From Bryobacterales bacterium (GTDB taxonomy: Bacteria > Acidobacteriota > Terriglobia > Bryobacterales > Bryobacteraceae): 32,075 nucleotides of DNA. Positions 1 through 7,815 of the stretch are shown piece by piece. Position 1 is the first letter of the stretch, and the number at the start of each line of letters is the position of its first letter. The stretch is taken from contig PLDF01000276.1 of the NCBI GenBank assembly GCA_003135055.1, forward strand, positions 19,293-51,367, written 5' to 3'. A program made the translations under genes and the position numbers. Under the pieces are notes generated by a model. That model was not told the DNA's origin. It worked only from the letters and a program-made list of their open reading frames with translations, and searched no databases.

Positions 1-589
1 CGTACTCGATGCCGTTGTGCACCATCTTCACGAAGTGCCCGGCGCCGTGAGGTCCGCAGTGCAGATAGCCATCTTCGGCCGTTCCGGGCGCCTTGTCGCG
101 CCCAGGCGTGCGGTCGATGGTCCCCCTCCCCGGGGCCAGCGTCTTGAAAATCGGGTCGAGACGCTGCACGGTTTCGGTTTCGCCGCCGATCATCTGGCAG
201 TAGCCGCGCTCGAGGCCCCACACGCCGCCGCTCACGCCGGTATCGATATAGTGGATGCCCTTGGCGCTCAACTCTTCGGCGCGGCGGATATCGTCGATAT
301 AGTGCGAATTGCCGCCGTCGATGACAGTGTCGCCCTTTTCCAGGTGATGCGTGAGCTGCTCCAGCGTGCTATCGACGACGGCCGCCGGGACCATCATCCA
401 AACCGCGCGCGGCGCTTTGAGCTTCTGGACGAAATCGGCCAGCGATTCCGCGCCCGCGGCGCCGTCGGCGGCCATCTTCTTCACGCTCTCCGCGCTCATA
501 TCGAAAACCACGCACTCGTGGCCGCCGCGCATCAAGCGGCGCACCATGTTGGCGCCCATCCGGCCGAGGCCGATCATTCCCAGTTGCAT
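1..589 (-). CDS. gnd: 6-phosphogluconate dehydrogenase, decarboxylating (N-terminal part, runs off the window)
   Basis: Reading the minus strand from the ATG at 587-589 gives an open frame of 196 codons to the window edge. The N-terminus has a Rossmann NAD(P)-binding loop (GLGRMGAN, about residues 7-14), followed by the substrate-binding signature around [11 protein letters not shown] and the segment [17 protein letters not shown]. These are hallmarks of 6-phosphogluconate dehydrogenase, most like the shorter decarboxylating subfamily (TIGR00872, related to GntZ/YqeC) of about 300 residues. The enzyme converts 6-phosphogluconate to ribulose 5-phosphate and CO2 in the oxidative pentose phosphate pathway, in the cytoplasm. 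An AGGAG ribosome site lies 6 bases upstream of the ATG, which fixes the start. The C-terminal helical domain is outside the window. NAD versus NADP preference cannot be judged safely. Confidence 0.93.
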   Translation of the reverse strand, partial: MQLGMIGLGRMGANMVRRLMRGGHECVVFDMSAESVKKMAADGAAGAESLADFVQKLKAPRAVWMMVPAAVVDSTLEQLTHHLEKGDTVIDGGNSHYIDDIRRAEELSAKGIHYIDTGVSGGVWGLERGYCQMIGGETETVQRLDPIFKTLAPGRGTIDRTPGRDKAPGTAEDGYLHCGPHGAGHFVKMVHNGIEY

Positions 590-847
590 CCGTTTCTCCT
601 TTTTATCAGGGTAACGCGAGTGGGCGCGGCCGAACATCGCAAAGATGCGACAGTCCTTAAACCGCGGTGAATGGAAGGAACGCCGACCCGTGGTTTGGGC
701 GCAGTTCCGGCTTTAAATTATTTGCCGGTTTTCGCCCGTCTGGCGCCAGTATCGAAAAGCGGCGAACTGGACAAGGGCATTACGATGTCCGCAGTCTGCC
801 GCCCAACCAGGCTGAGGGCTCCCGACGTGGCAGCCCATGGGGCCGCC

Positions 848-1387
848 CTACTTTAGCGCTTTCTCGATGGCGCCGGTCACGTCCGCCGATTCCGGCGTTA
901 TCGCGGGCTCGAAGCGCGCGATCACTTTGCCGTTGCGATCTACCAGAAACTTCGTGAAGTTCCACTTGATCTCGCCGGCGGTGGCGGGGTTGCTCTGCTT
1001 GTCCGTGAGGAACTGGTAAAGCGGCGTCGAGTCGGCGCCCTTTACCGAAACTTTGGAATACATTGGGAATGTGACCTGGTATTTGGAGCTGCAGAAGGTC
1101 TTGATTTCTTCATTGGTGCCAGGCTCCTGCCCGCCGAAATTGTTGGCTGGGAATCCAAGGATCACGAAGCCCTGGTCTTTATACTTCTCGTAGATCTTTT
1201 CCAAGCCCGTGTACTGCGGAGTGTATCCGCACTTGCTGGCGACGTTCACAATCAGAACCACTTTGCCACGATATTCCGCGAGCGGCGCGGGCTTGCCGTC
1301 AAGGGAATTCAACGTGAAATCGAGCACGCCGGAGGCGCCGAAAAGAGAAGCAGCCATGACCATTCCTGTGAGACAGAATTTTCGCAT
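848..1387 (-). CDS. glutathione peroxidase family protein, secreted, probably thioredoxin-dependent
   Basis: A 179-residue protein with an N-terminal hydrophobic signal (residues 1-18, MRKFCLTGMVMAASLFGA) and a complete glutathione peroxidase fold. The peroxidatic residue is Cys53 in NVASKCGYT; the catalytic tetrad partners are Gln87 (in NNFGGQEPG), Trp142 and Asn143 (KWNFTKFLV). Cys99 lies where thioredoxin-using members carry the resolving cysteine, so reduction by thioredoxin rather than glutathione is inferred. The role is reduction of hydrogen peroxide and lipid hydroperoxides, here probably in the cell envelope. The frame stays open upstream to a TTG at 1426, but the ATG at 1387 directly precedes the signal peptide. 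The gene diverges from the ATP-grasp gene across an AT-rich spacer. Confidence 0.9.
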   Translation of the reverse strand: MRKFCLTGMVMAASLFGASGVLDFTLNSLDGKPAPLAEYRGKVVLIVNVASKCGYTPQYTGLEKIYEKYKDQGFVILGFPANNFGGQEPGTNEEIKTFCSSKYQVTFPMYSKVSVKGADSTPLYQFLTDKQSNPATAGEIKWNFTKFLVDRNGKVIARFEPAITPESADVTGAIEKALK

Positions 1388-1600
1388 ATGCCCCAGCCGA
1401 TGCTTCGAGACTACGGAAAGACTCAACTATTTACAAATGAAACATGACTGTCCGGCCGAATCGAACAAAAAGATCGAGAGGTCTCCAAAATCTTATAAAT
1501 GGTTTATTATTAGTAAGTTAGACAAGATCACCAGGTGATGAAGCTAGGGTTTTGCCGACTTCTGTGGGATACTTATTTTAGAACGGTTTGCAACTCAGAA
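1388..1600. promoter_or_regulatory. AT-rich divergent spacer between glutathione peroxidase and ATP-grasp genes
   Basis: The stretch 1425-1530 is far richer in A and T than its surroundings (for example ttataaatggtttattatt near 1492-1510) and separates two divergently transcribed genes, so it probably holds both promoters. I see no convincing paired -35/-10 boxes and no clear operator. Alternative starts of the ATP-grasp gene at 1535 (GTG) and 1538 (ATG) lie inside it. Confidence 0.4.
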
Positions 1601-2953
1601 ATGTCTCTGTTGGACGAGGCAGTCAATAAATACAACAAGCTGTTGGAGAGCGGCCCCTTTCGCGATCTGTCATGGGCCGAGGCTCTGCACGAACGTATGG
1701 AGAGCGAGAAGCTTTCCGCGGGCGGACGGTTGATCTGTCCCTTCTTGCGCCCTAATTTTATCACGCGCAGGCAGTACGATTCTCTGGTGAAGACCGGCGA
1801 GTCGCTGATCGGGGCCATCGACCGCATGGAGCAGATCGTGCTCTCCAGTCCCGCGCTGCTTTCGCGGCTCGAGTTGCTGCCCGCCGAAAAGATGCTTGCG
1901 TCCATCGACCCCGGCTATCGCGCGCCTGAGGCGGCTTCGCGGCTTGCCACTCATCTGGTCAACGGCCATCTGCACTTCATTCAGTATAATGCGGATTCTC
2001 CGTCCGGTTCCGCTTACGCCGACGCACTCTCGAACATCTTCTGGGACGCCCCGCCGATGAAGGAGATGCGCAAGAAGTATACGATGACCCGGACCGGCAG
2101 CCGCAAGCACCTGCTGCATGCGCTTCTCAAATCGTACCGGCAGTTCGGCGGGACCAAGAAGCCCAACATCGCCATCGTGGAGTTTCGCACCGTCTATCAC
2201 TCCGGGCATAGCGAGTATGAGTTGTTCCGCGATTTCTTCCGCGACGAAGGCTACAACGTCGAAATCGTTTCGCCCGAGCAGCTCGAATACCGCAATGGCG
2301 TGTTGCGTAAAGGCTCTTTCGAAATCGATCTGGTGTATCGCCGTCTTGGCGTGCAGGAGTTTCTGCTGCGCTTCGATCTGACGCATCCGCTGGTGCGTGC
2401 ATACCGCGACCGCGCCGTGTGTGTGGTGAATAGCTTCCGCTCCGAGCTGGCCCACAAGAAAGCCATGTTCGGCCTGCTCACCGACGAGGCGCTCACCGCG
2501 AAATTCCCGGCCGCCGAGCGCAAGGCGATCCGCGACCATGTGCCGTGGACGCGCTTAGTCGCCGCCGAAAAGACCACATACGAAGACAAGACCGTCGATC
2601 TGCTGGAATTCATCACGCAGAACCGCGAGCGCTTCGCGTTGAAGCCCAACGACGATAACAGCGATCTGCACACCTATATGGGTTGGGAAATGGATGCCGG
2701 CGCGTGGGATCGCGCCGTCAAGCAGGCCATGCGCGCTCCCTACGTGGTGCAGCAGCGAGTGGAGCCGGTGCGCTCCATCTTCCCCCTTCTGACCTTCGGC
2801 CACCTTGAGTTCCGCGAGATGCAGGTGGATGTTCACCCGCACGCCTATCTGGGCAAAGTGCAGGGCTGCTCAAGCTGGCTTTCCACCGGAAAGGCCGGTT
2901 TTTCTTCGGCCGCCGGAGTTGTGCCCACTTTCATCGTCGATCCGAAAGCGTAA
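1601..2953 (+). CDS. circularly permuted ATP-grasp family protein (function unknown)
   Basis: A cytoplasmic protein of 450 residues without signal peptide or membrane segments. The pattern VNSFRSELAHKKAMFGLLTDE in the middle, FALKPNDDNSD later, VVQQRVEP and the glycine-rich end STGKAGFSSAAGVVPTF match circularly permuted ATP-grasp proteins (Pfam CP_ATPgrasp families), in which the two ATP-clamping subdomains are swapped in order. ATP-grasp enzymes join a carboxylate to an amine or thiol through an acyl phosphate; the substrates here are not known. Such proteins often sit next to alpha-E domain and transglutaminase-like genes, but none is present, so the gene stands alone. I chose the ATG at 1601 because conserved-looking sequence (SLLDEAVNKYNKLLE) begins there; 1538 or 1535 is possible. 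The 3' end overlaps the convergent ABC gene by 23 bases. Confidence 0.75.
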   Translation: MSLLDEAVNKYNKLLESGPFRDLSWAEALHERMESEKLSAGGRLICPFLRPNFITRRQYDSLVKTGESLIGAIDRMEQIVLSSPALLSRLELLPAEKMLASIDPGYRAPEAASRLATHLVNGHLHFIQYNADSPSGSAYADALSNIFWDAPPMKEMRKKYTMTRTGSRKHLLHALLKSYRQFGGTKKPNIAIVEFRTVYHSGHSEYELFRDFFRDEGYNVEIVSPEQLEYRNGVLRKGSFEIDLVYRRLGVQEFLLRFDLTHPLVRAYRDRAVCVVNSFRSELAHKKAMFGLLTDEALTAKFPAAERKAIRDHVPWTRLVAAEKTTYEDKTVDLLEFITQNRERFALKPNDDNSDLHTYMGWEMDAGAWDRAVKQAMRAPYVVQQRVEPVRSIFPLLTFGHLEFREMQVDVHPHAYLGKVQGCSSWLSTGKAGFSSAAGVVPTFIVDPKA

Positions 2954-3884
2954 CCGCTTCCACCGTAACCCGCGCGCGCAGGTTGGCCACGCCAGCCGTA
3001 TAGCGTCCGTCGGTCACAGCAAAAGCCACGGCGTCTTCCAGCCAGTCGTGCCACACGCCGTCGGGGTCGTGTGAGGCGATGGTCAACGTATAATCGCCGG
3101 GGCATAGTTCGCAACGGAAAGCGAAACTGATTTCCAGCGTCTCGCCCGCGGCGCACGGACCCAGCTTCACCCGTTCCAGCTCGGTATTGGTGCCATAGAC
3201 ATTCAGGCCGCTGCGCGAGCGGATCATCATGCCCACCACGGGGCTGGCCACAGCTTCGCGGAAGCGCACGGTCGCCTTCACCACCGCCAGTTCGCCGCTG
3301 CGCCAGACGATGGTGGCCTGTCCATTCTCGCCGATGGTTTCGACACTCGATACTTCGGCGCGCCCGTCGCCCCTCCGCATACGCGGGGAAAGCGGAGCAT
3401 TCAGGGCAATGCCCCAAGCGCGAACGCGCGCGCCAATGTGTTGGTGGTATGCCGTAAGCATCTCGTCCGGATCGCCGCGCCCGGCTAAGCGGCCGTCGCG
3501 CAGCCACCAGATTTCATCTGCCAGCAGCCGCAGCAAATCCTCCTCGTGCGAGACCAGCAGGATGGTCGTCCCGTTCCGCCGCATGCGATCGAGCGCCACC
3601 GCGGAGCGCTCGCGGACCACCCAATCGTTCTGCGCCAGTGTTTGATCGATGAGCAAAACCGGCGCCGGCGCAAGGTTCAGCGCATCGAGCGGTCCGAGCA
3701 ATCTCGCCGCGCCCGAGCATTCCACCGCCCCGGAAACCGGCTGGTCGATTCCCGCCGCGAGGCGCAGCAGCCGGGTTTTGCCCGAACCATTTTCGCCGAC
3801 GATACCTATGGTCGCGCCATCGGGCGCCACGGCGTCGATATCGATGAGCGGCGGACAAGCGGCGTGGCGGAAGGCGATGGCCAT
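2931..3884 (-). CDS. Wzt-like ABC ATPase with internally shortened nucleotide-binding domain and C-terminal Wzt_C-type domain
   Basis: A protein of 317 residues. It has a Walker A loop (GENGSGKT, residues 30-37), a Walker B-like strand ending VLLIDQ (Asp80, with Gln81 where the catalytic Glu should be) and an H-loop VSHEED (His113). Only about 43 residues separate Walker A from Walker B, against roughly 120 in ordinary ABC ATPases: the Q-loop, the helical subdomain and the LSGGQ-type signature are absent. Residues from about 160 to the end resemble the beta-sandwich Wzt_C domain that recognises polysaccharide chains (SGLNVYGTNTE, CPGDYTLTIASHD). Full-length Wzt relatives energise polysaccharide export with a Wzm permease; no permease is near. 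This protein may be a non-hydrolysing relative. There is no clear ribosome site before the ATG at 3882-3884. The frame is uninterrupted, so the loss is a clean deletion, not a frameshift. Confidence 0.8.
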   Translation of the reverse strand: MAIAFRHAACPPLIDIDAVAPDGATIGIVGENGSGKTRLLRLAAGIDQPVSGAVECSGAARLLGPLDALNLAPAPVLLIDQTLAQNDWVVRERSAVALDRMRRNGTTILLVSHEEDLLRLLADEIWWLRDGRLAGRGDPDEMLTAYHQHIGARVRAWGIALNAPLSPRMRRGDGRAEVSSVETIGENGQATIVWRSGELAVVKATVRFREAVASPVVGMMIRSRSGLNVYGTNTELERVKLGPCAAGETLEISFAFRCELCPGDYTLTIASHDPDGVWHDWLEDAVAFAVTDGRYTAGVANLRARVTVEAVTLSDRR

Positions 3885-3953
3885 AAACGTCTAGGATAGG
3901 GGTTCTAGTCCCTGCCCGGCAATGTCGCTAAAGAAAGCGGGTACAATTGGAGC

Positions 3954-4108
3954 ATGGCGGACGCCACGCAAGCCGCAGCGACCTGAGCAGCCGCTTCGAC
4001 GACGTGAATCGCAGCATCGAAGACACCCGCGATCTGCCGCTCGCCGACTTCCGTCGCGTCGAACAGGCTTGGACAGCTCGGCTCAAGCATCTCGAAGAAA
4101 ATCGCTGA
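3954..4108 (+). pseudogene. small coiled-coil protein gene with one-base deletion
   Basis: From the ATG at 3954 the frame reads ten sensible codons and then hits TGA. If one base is restored near 3984 the frame continues as a charged, helical 51-residue protein (LSSRFDDVNRSIEDTR, then FRRVEQAWTARLKHLEENR) ending at TGA 4106-4108. This heptad-like pattern resembles the short coiled-coil hypothetical proteins common in Acidobacteriota. A TACAAT box (3942-3947) ends six bases before the ATG. It is probably a remnant; a sequencing error cannot be excluded. Confidence 0.45.
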
Positions 4109-4390
4109 GCTACGGCGGATTACACGGGAACACCGATTCCGGCCAACCAGGCATGGCGCATTTTTGGCGACTGGAAAAGTAGCCGGCGAGAGATTGGCGC
4201 GATCTTTTACGGATGCTCGGGCGCGAACATTCTAACGATGGGCTTTGTCGAATCGATGCGCAACGGCGCTCTGCTGCTGAAGGGCGATGCCGCGAGGGCG
4301 TCCTTTAGCCTGGCACTGGCGAATTTCACTTATGGACCTTTCCTGACCTGGCCCCAGTGGCCCTGCCCACCGCTCGCACTGCCCGAATAA
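4109..4390 (+). pseudogene. C-terminal remnant of an unrecognised protein
   Basis: Directly after the TGA of the coiled-coil remnant, and in the same frame, 93 codons are open with coding-like composition, ending at TAA 4388-4390. The product has segments such as NQAWRIFGDWKSSRREIG, ANILTMGFVESMRNG and FTYGPFLTWPQWPCPP. There is no start codon with a ribosome site, so it looks like the surviving 3' end of a gene. I do not recognise the family. Confidence 0.35.
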
Positions 4391-4440
4391 CTCTCGCAGC
4401 GTCGTCACAGCGCGGGGAAACTTTGGGGGCAAATCGTGAC

Positions 4441-4480
4441 GCACGCACTCGTGCGGCAGCGTTCACAATCGTGTCAACGC
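4441..4480. repeat. paired-hairpin intergenic repeat, copy 1 (degenerate)
   Basis: Two adjacent dyads: gcacgca-ctcg-tgcggca (4441-4458, partly decayed) and gcgttcaca-atcg-tgtcaacgc (4459-4480, one stem mismatch). The same architecture recurs at 5971-6011 and 7668-7724. All three copies lie between genes, like REP/BIME elements. Confidence 0.7.
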
Positions 4481-4551
4481 GTTCGGTCTTCGCGCGAGAT
4501 TGACGCTCGAAAAACTCTCCGCGCAAAATCAACGAGTTGCGGTGAGTTTCC

Positions 4552-4630
4552 GCAGAGGCGCTGAGACCGGCGCAGAGCAGCCTCTAATGGTTCTCTCTGC
4601 ATTTTGCTCCGCGTCTCCGCGCGCCTCCGC
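4552..4630. repeat. imperfect long palindrome of the 'ctccgcg' type
   Basis: The arm 4552-4579 (starting gcagaggcgctgagacc) pairs imperfectly with 4605-4630 (ending gcgtctccgcgcgcctccgc) around a loop of about 25 bases. A related half copy (tctccgcgcctccgcgtt) occurs near 16467-16486. It is non-coding and of unknown role. Confidence 0.5.
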
Positions 4631-4674
4631 ATTAATTAAGGACCATGCTCCGGGGATTGCGGAATGCGCGGGCG

Positions 4675-4690
4675 TATATAATCGCTGTGG
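4675..4690 (+). promoter_or_regulatory. -10 box immediately upstream of the MFS gene (leaderless-type start)
   Basis: tatataat (4675-4682) contains a perfect TATAAT whose last base is eight bases before the ATG at 4691, and no Shine-Dalgarno sequence lies between. Transcription would start at or next to the start codon. A matching -35 is weak (TTGCGG at 4657-4662, spacing 14). Confidence 0.5.
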
Positions 4691-5953
4691 ATGCTTTCGC
4701 CCGCTATCAGGCCGGCCACGTCGCGCTTCCGCTGGGTAATCTGCGGGCTGTTGTTTTTCGCCACCGTGATCGCCTATGTCGACCGCGGCGTGCTGGCGTT
4801 CCTCGAAAAGACCCTCGAGGGAATCATCGGGTGGGATAGCCGGCAGTACAGCTACATGACGGCCGCTTTCCAGGCTGCGTACGCCATCGGGCTGCTATGC
4901 GCCGGCCGTCTGACCGATCGCCTGGGCACCCGTAAAGCGTTCGCGTACGCGATCGTTCTCTGGAGTTTTGCCGCCATGTGCCCGGGCTTGGCAGTCTCGC
5001 CGCTGACCTTCGGCATCGCCATGTTCTTTCTGGGCCTGGGCGAAGCGGCGAATTTTCCCGCCTGCATCAAGACCGTAGCGGAGTGGTTTCCCGCCAGAGA
5101 GCGCGCTTACGCTACCGGGCTGTTCAATTCCGGCTCGAACATCGGCGCCATGGTGGTGCCGGTGGTGGTGCCGTTCCTGTATTACACCTTTGGATGGCGC
5201 GGCGCCTTCGTGGCCACCGGCTGCTCCGGGTTCGTCTGGCTGATCTTCTGGCTGTGGCTCTACCGCAAACCCGCCGAGCATCCCATGGTATCGGCCGCGG
5301 AGCTGGCGCTGATAGAGAGCGATCCGCCGGAAAGAACTGCCAGCGTCCCATGGGCGCAGCTCTTCCCTCTTAAGGAAACGTGGGCGTTCGCGGTGGCCAA
5401 ATTCTTCACCGATCCCGTCTGGTGGTTCTATCTGTTCTGGCTGCCGCGCTATGTCGCCGAAACGTTCCATCTGACCTTGGGCAAGACCAGCGCGCCCATT
5501 CTCACGGTCTATGCCGCTTCGTGCTTTGGCAGCGTGGGCGGCGGCTGGCTGTCTTCGGCGCTGATCAAGCGCGGCAAGAGCATCAATATGGCGCGCAAGA
5601 CCACCATGCTGATTTGCGCGCTGGCGGTGATTCCGGTGCTCTATGCTCCGTATACGCACAATCTTTGGGTGCTGGTGGCGGTGGTGGGTCTCGCCATGGC
5701 CGCGCACCAGGGATGGTCGGCGAACGCGTTCACGCTGCCTTCCGATCTGTTTCCGCGATCGGCGGTGGGCAGCGTGGTGGGGATTGGCGGCATGGCAGGC
5801 GCGATCGGCGGCGTGGTCATGCAACTTTCGGCGGGATATATCGCGCGGTATACTTACTTGCCGCTGTTCTTGTTCTCCGGGTCGGCGTACCTGGTGGCAT
5901 TGGCGATTGTGCATTTGCTTTCGCCGAGGCTGCGGCCGGCTAAGTTGGATTAG
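4691..5953 (+). CDS. MFS transporter, ACS family, hexuronate transporter (ExuT)-like
   Basis: A 420-residue integral membrane protein with about twelve hydrophobic segments, the first at residues 14-35. The loop after the second segment carries the major facilitator motif GRLTDRLGTRKAF. The patterns YVDRGVLAF, GEAANFPACIKTVAEWFPARER and GLFNSGSNIGAMVVP match the anion:cation symporter family, closest in feel to ExuT, which imports galacturonate and glucuronate with protons. The substrate is inferred, not shown; in an organism with a pectin locus (16.5-23.6 kb) hexuronate import would make sense, but the genes are 10 kb apart. The gene stands alone between repeat-rich spacers and has the -10 box described separately instead of a ribosome site. 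Confidence 0.88.
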   Translation: MLSPAIRPATSRFRWVICGLLFFATVIAYVDRGVLAFLEKTLEGIIGWDSRQYSYMTAAFQAAYAIGLLCAGRLTDRLGTRKAFAYAIVLWSFAAMCPGLAVSPLTFGIAMFFLGLGEAANFPACIKTVAEWFPARERAYATGLFNSGSNIGAMVVPVVVPFLYYTFGWRGAFVATGCSGFVWLIFWLWLYRKPAEHPMVSAAELALIESDPPERTASVPWAQLFPLKETWAFAVAKFFTDPVWWFYLFWLPRYVAETFHLTLGKTSAPILTVYAASCFGSVGGGWLSSALIKRGKSINMARKTTMLICALAVIPVLYAPYTHNLWVLVAVVGLAMAAHQGWSANAFTLPSDLFPRSAVGSVVGIGGMAGAIGGVVMQLSAGYIARYTYLPLFLFSGSAYLVALAIVHLLSPRLRPAKLD

Positions 5954-5970
5954 GTTTAGGGCCTCGTGGC

Positions 5971-6011
5971 GCACGCACTCTTGCGTGCAGCGTTCACACT
6001 CGTGTGAACGC
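5971..6011. repeat. paired-hairpin intergenic repeat, copy 2 (best preserved)
   Basis: gcacgca-ctct-tgcgtgc (5971-5988, 7-bp stem) is followed after one base by gcgttcaca-ctcg-tgtgaacgc (5990-6011, perfect 9-bp stem). It sits 17 bases past the MFS stop codon and could also end transcription, although no U-tract follows. Confidence 0.8.
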
Positions 6012-6075
6012 GCTTCGGTCCTCACATGTTGCGGAACGGCAAGGTTGCGTCGGGCCGCTCGCATGGTGTGTAGTG

Positions 6076-6198
6076 CAGTTCGGAAGCGGACTGACGAATC
6101 CCGTTGCGCCAGACGGCGTTGTGTTGACCAAGTCGTATCCCGCAGTGAATCTCGCCGTCTCGCAGCCGAACGTAATGATCACGCTTCTGGGCGGCTAA
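6076..6198 (+). pseudogene. possible fragment of a TIGR03437-type domain
   Basis: Forty codons ending at TAA 6196-6198 read QFGSGLTNPVAPDGVV, then TKSYPAVNLAVSQPNVMITLLGG. The pattern G-x-G-x-TNP-x-x-P-D-G followed by a vTIGG-like end resembles the middle of the Solibacter C-terminal domain seen intact at 9423-11021. There is no proper start and the rest is missing. The remaining part of the 5954-6494 gap holds only repeats. Confidence 0.3.
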
Positions 6199-6236
6199 TC
6201 ACTCGGTTTCGAAAGTTTGGACACGTCTTGCCAGAC

Positions 6237-6289
6237 CGCTTGCTCACGCGCGCGGCTCCGATCGGAGCCACGACCGTCGGGAGTGGTCT
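6237..6289. repeat. 53-bp imperfect palindrome with perfect 16-bp core
   Basis: The core ggctccgatcggagcc (6253-6268) is its own reverse complement, and the flanks (gaccgcttgctcacg on the left, gaccgtcgggagtggtc on the right) extend the symmetry with mismatches. Its shape matches long GC-rich dyads dispersed in acidobacterial and planctomycete genomes. It is non-coding. Confidence 0.6.
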
Positions 6290-6494
6290 TCTCGAAACAC
6301 GAGACCGTATTTACGAAACGCGGCGCCGCTTCGTGCGTACGAGCACTCTTGACACCTGCGCCTCACGGCCGAGCGCCCGGAGCGGCTCGGGGACACCGAG
6401 GCCACCGGGCCCACGCCACTTCGTGTGTATCAGCACTCATCGGCCATGCGCCCGATTGCCCCCGGCGATTCCCCGCGGCTAGAATCAGGATGCG

Positions 6495-6938
6495 ATGTCC
6501 CACCAAGCTCTAAAAACCGTTCTCGTGGTGGACGATGAGCCCGAGATCCGCAAGTTGGTCGGCGCCATGGTTACCCAGTTCGGGTACTCCGTATTGACGG
6601 CCGATAGCGGCGACCATGCGCTCACCGTCTACAAGAACCACAAGTCGCCCATCGATCTGCTGATCACCGACGTGGTGGCGCCCGGGATGAGCGGCCCCAT
6701 GCTGGCCGATAAACTCTCGGCGATCCAGCCCGATTTGAAGGTGCTCTATATCTCCGGGTACGACAATACCCACGTAGTGCAGAAGTACGTGGTGGAGAAA
6801 GGGCACGCGCTGCTGCCGAAGCCCTTCACCATGGAAGAGCTGCAGGCCAATATAACGGAACTGCTGAAGCCTCCTCGCCGTCAGGCCGCGGAGCGTGCCT
6901 CCGCGTCGACCGGCCAGGACGCCGGTCCCACACAGTGA
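6495..6938 (+). CDS. single-domain response regulator (CheY-like receiver)
   Basis: A 147-residue protein made of one receiver domain and a short polar tail (from about residue 125). The acidic pocket is Asp13-Asp14, the phospho-acceptor is Asp59 (LLITDVVAPGMSG), and the switch residues are Ser87 (YISGYD) and Lys109 (LLPKPF). There is no output domain, so it acts by protein contact or in a phosphorelay. The DVVAPGMSGPMLADKL and YISGY patterns are like the receiver domains attached to hybrid histidine kinases. No kinase is nearby. A TAGAAT box (6480-6485) lies nine bases before the ATG and no ribosome site is seen; an ATG at 6490 is out of frame and short. Confidence 0.9.
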   Translation: MSHQALKTVLVVDDEPEIRKLVGAMVTQFGYSVLTADSGDHALTVYKNHKSPIDLLITDVVAPGMSGPMLADKLSAIQPDLKVLYISGYDNTHVVQKYVVEKGHALLPKPFTMEELQANITELLKPPRRQAAERASASTGQDAGPTQ

Positions 6939-6956
6939 TGCTACTATCACCTTGAA

Positions 6957-7658
6957 GTGACCATCCGTCCGGCGAGCGACCGCTCCCTTCTTGTCACATT
7001 CGGCGCCGGAATCTCGCTCGAATCGCACCATCGGGTTTTCCATCTCACGCGTAGCATCATGAGTAACCCCGAGGGTGTTCGCGGCATCCTCAACCTGCAT
7101 CCGGCATACGCATCGGTTCTGATCGAGTTCGATCCGCGGCTGGTCGAGAGCGCGGCCATCGAGGCCCTGGTCCGCCAAAAAATGGCGACGGAAGTGGAAC
7201 CTGGCACTGCGGAAACGCCCCGCACGGTTGAAATCCCAGTGCGCTATGGCGGCGAATTCGGCCCCGATCTGGACGACGTCGCCAGGCACACCGGCCTTTC
7301 GCCCGAGCGCGTCGTCGAGCTGCACTCCTCGGCGGATTACCTGGTCTATTTCCTCGGTTTCGCGCCCGGATTCGCGTATCTGGGCGGTCTGCCGCCGGAA
7401 CTGGCCACGCCCCGCATCTCCGCCCCGCGCAAGCACGTGCCCGCGGGAAGCGTGGCCATCGGCGGGAACCAGACCGGCGTGTATCCCATCGTCTCGCCGG
7501 GCGGCTGGCGGCTGATCGGGCGCACTTCGGTCAAGCTCTTCGATCCCGCCGCCGCTGAGCCGGTTCTGCTGCGGATGGGCGACCGGCTGCGCTTCATCGC
7601 AGGTAGCGCCGGCGGTCTTGCCGCCGGTGTTCTCCCCATCGCGGAGAATCCCGCATGA
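6957..7658 (+). CDS. pxpB: 5-oxoprolinase subunit PxpB (KipI / allophanate hydrolase subunit 1 family)
   Basis: A 233-residue protein starting at GTG, with the family signatures YFLGFAPGFAYLGGLP (about residues 130-145) and APRKHVPAGSVAIGGNQTG following it, then YPIVSPGGWRLIGRT. PxpB works with PxpC and PxpA in the cytoplasm to hydrolyse 5-oxoproline (pyroglutamate) to glutamate at the cost of ATP. All three genes follow here in the order B-C-A. The GTG is preceded by TACTAT (6942-6947) nine bases away and has no ribosome site. The stop TGA (7656-7658) overlaps an ATG at 7655 that opens only a short frame running into repeats, so normal coupling to pxpC seems to have been broken by inserted repeats. 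Confidence 0.92.
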   Translation: MTIRPASDRSLLVTFGAGISLESHHRVFHLTRSIMSNPEGVRGILNLHPAYASVLIEFDPRLVESAAIEALVRQKMATEVEPGTAETPRTVEIPVRYGGEFGPDLDDVARHTGLSPERVVELHSSADYLVYFLGFAPGFAYLGGLPPELATPRISAPRKHVPAGSVAIGGNQTGVYPIVSPGGWRLIGRTSVKLFDPAAAEPVLLRMGDRLRFIAGSAGGLAAGVLPIAENPA

Positions 7659-7667
7659 AGCCGACCG

Positions 7668-7724
7668 TGGCGCACGGGGCGCCCTCTGGGCCCATGCGTG
7701 CAGCGTCCCCACTCATGGGGACGC
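7668..7724. repeat. paired-hairpin intergenic repeat, copy 3
   Basis: The first, imperfect stem (7672-7700) closes on a ctct loop. The second is the perfect 9-bp stem gcgtcccca-ctca-tggggacgc (7703-7724). Compared with the copy at 5990-6011 the stem bases differ on both sides together (ttcaca/tgtgaa becoming tcccca/tgggga) while the CTC loop is kept, which shows that the hairpin itself is conserved. Confidence 0.75.
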
Positions 7725-7815
7725 AGATTTCGCAACAGCCGCAGACGCGTGTTCACAAGCGACAGAGGATACTCGCCGGGAACCTCTCGGGGTGGAGATC
7801 GCCGGCTAAAAGCGC

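Noticed and set aside
17..670. Plus-strand open frame of 217 codons
   Set aside because: It is the antisense shadow of the 6-phosphogluconate dehydrogenase gene, whose minus-strand product shows clear NAD-binding and substrate motifs.
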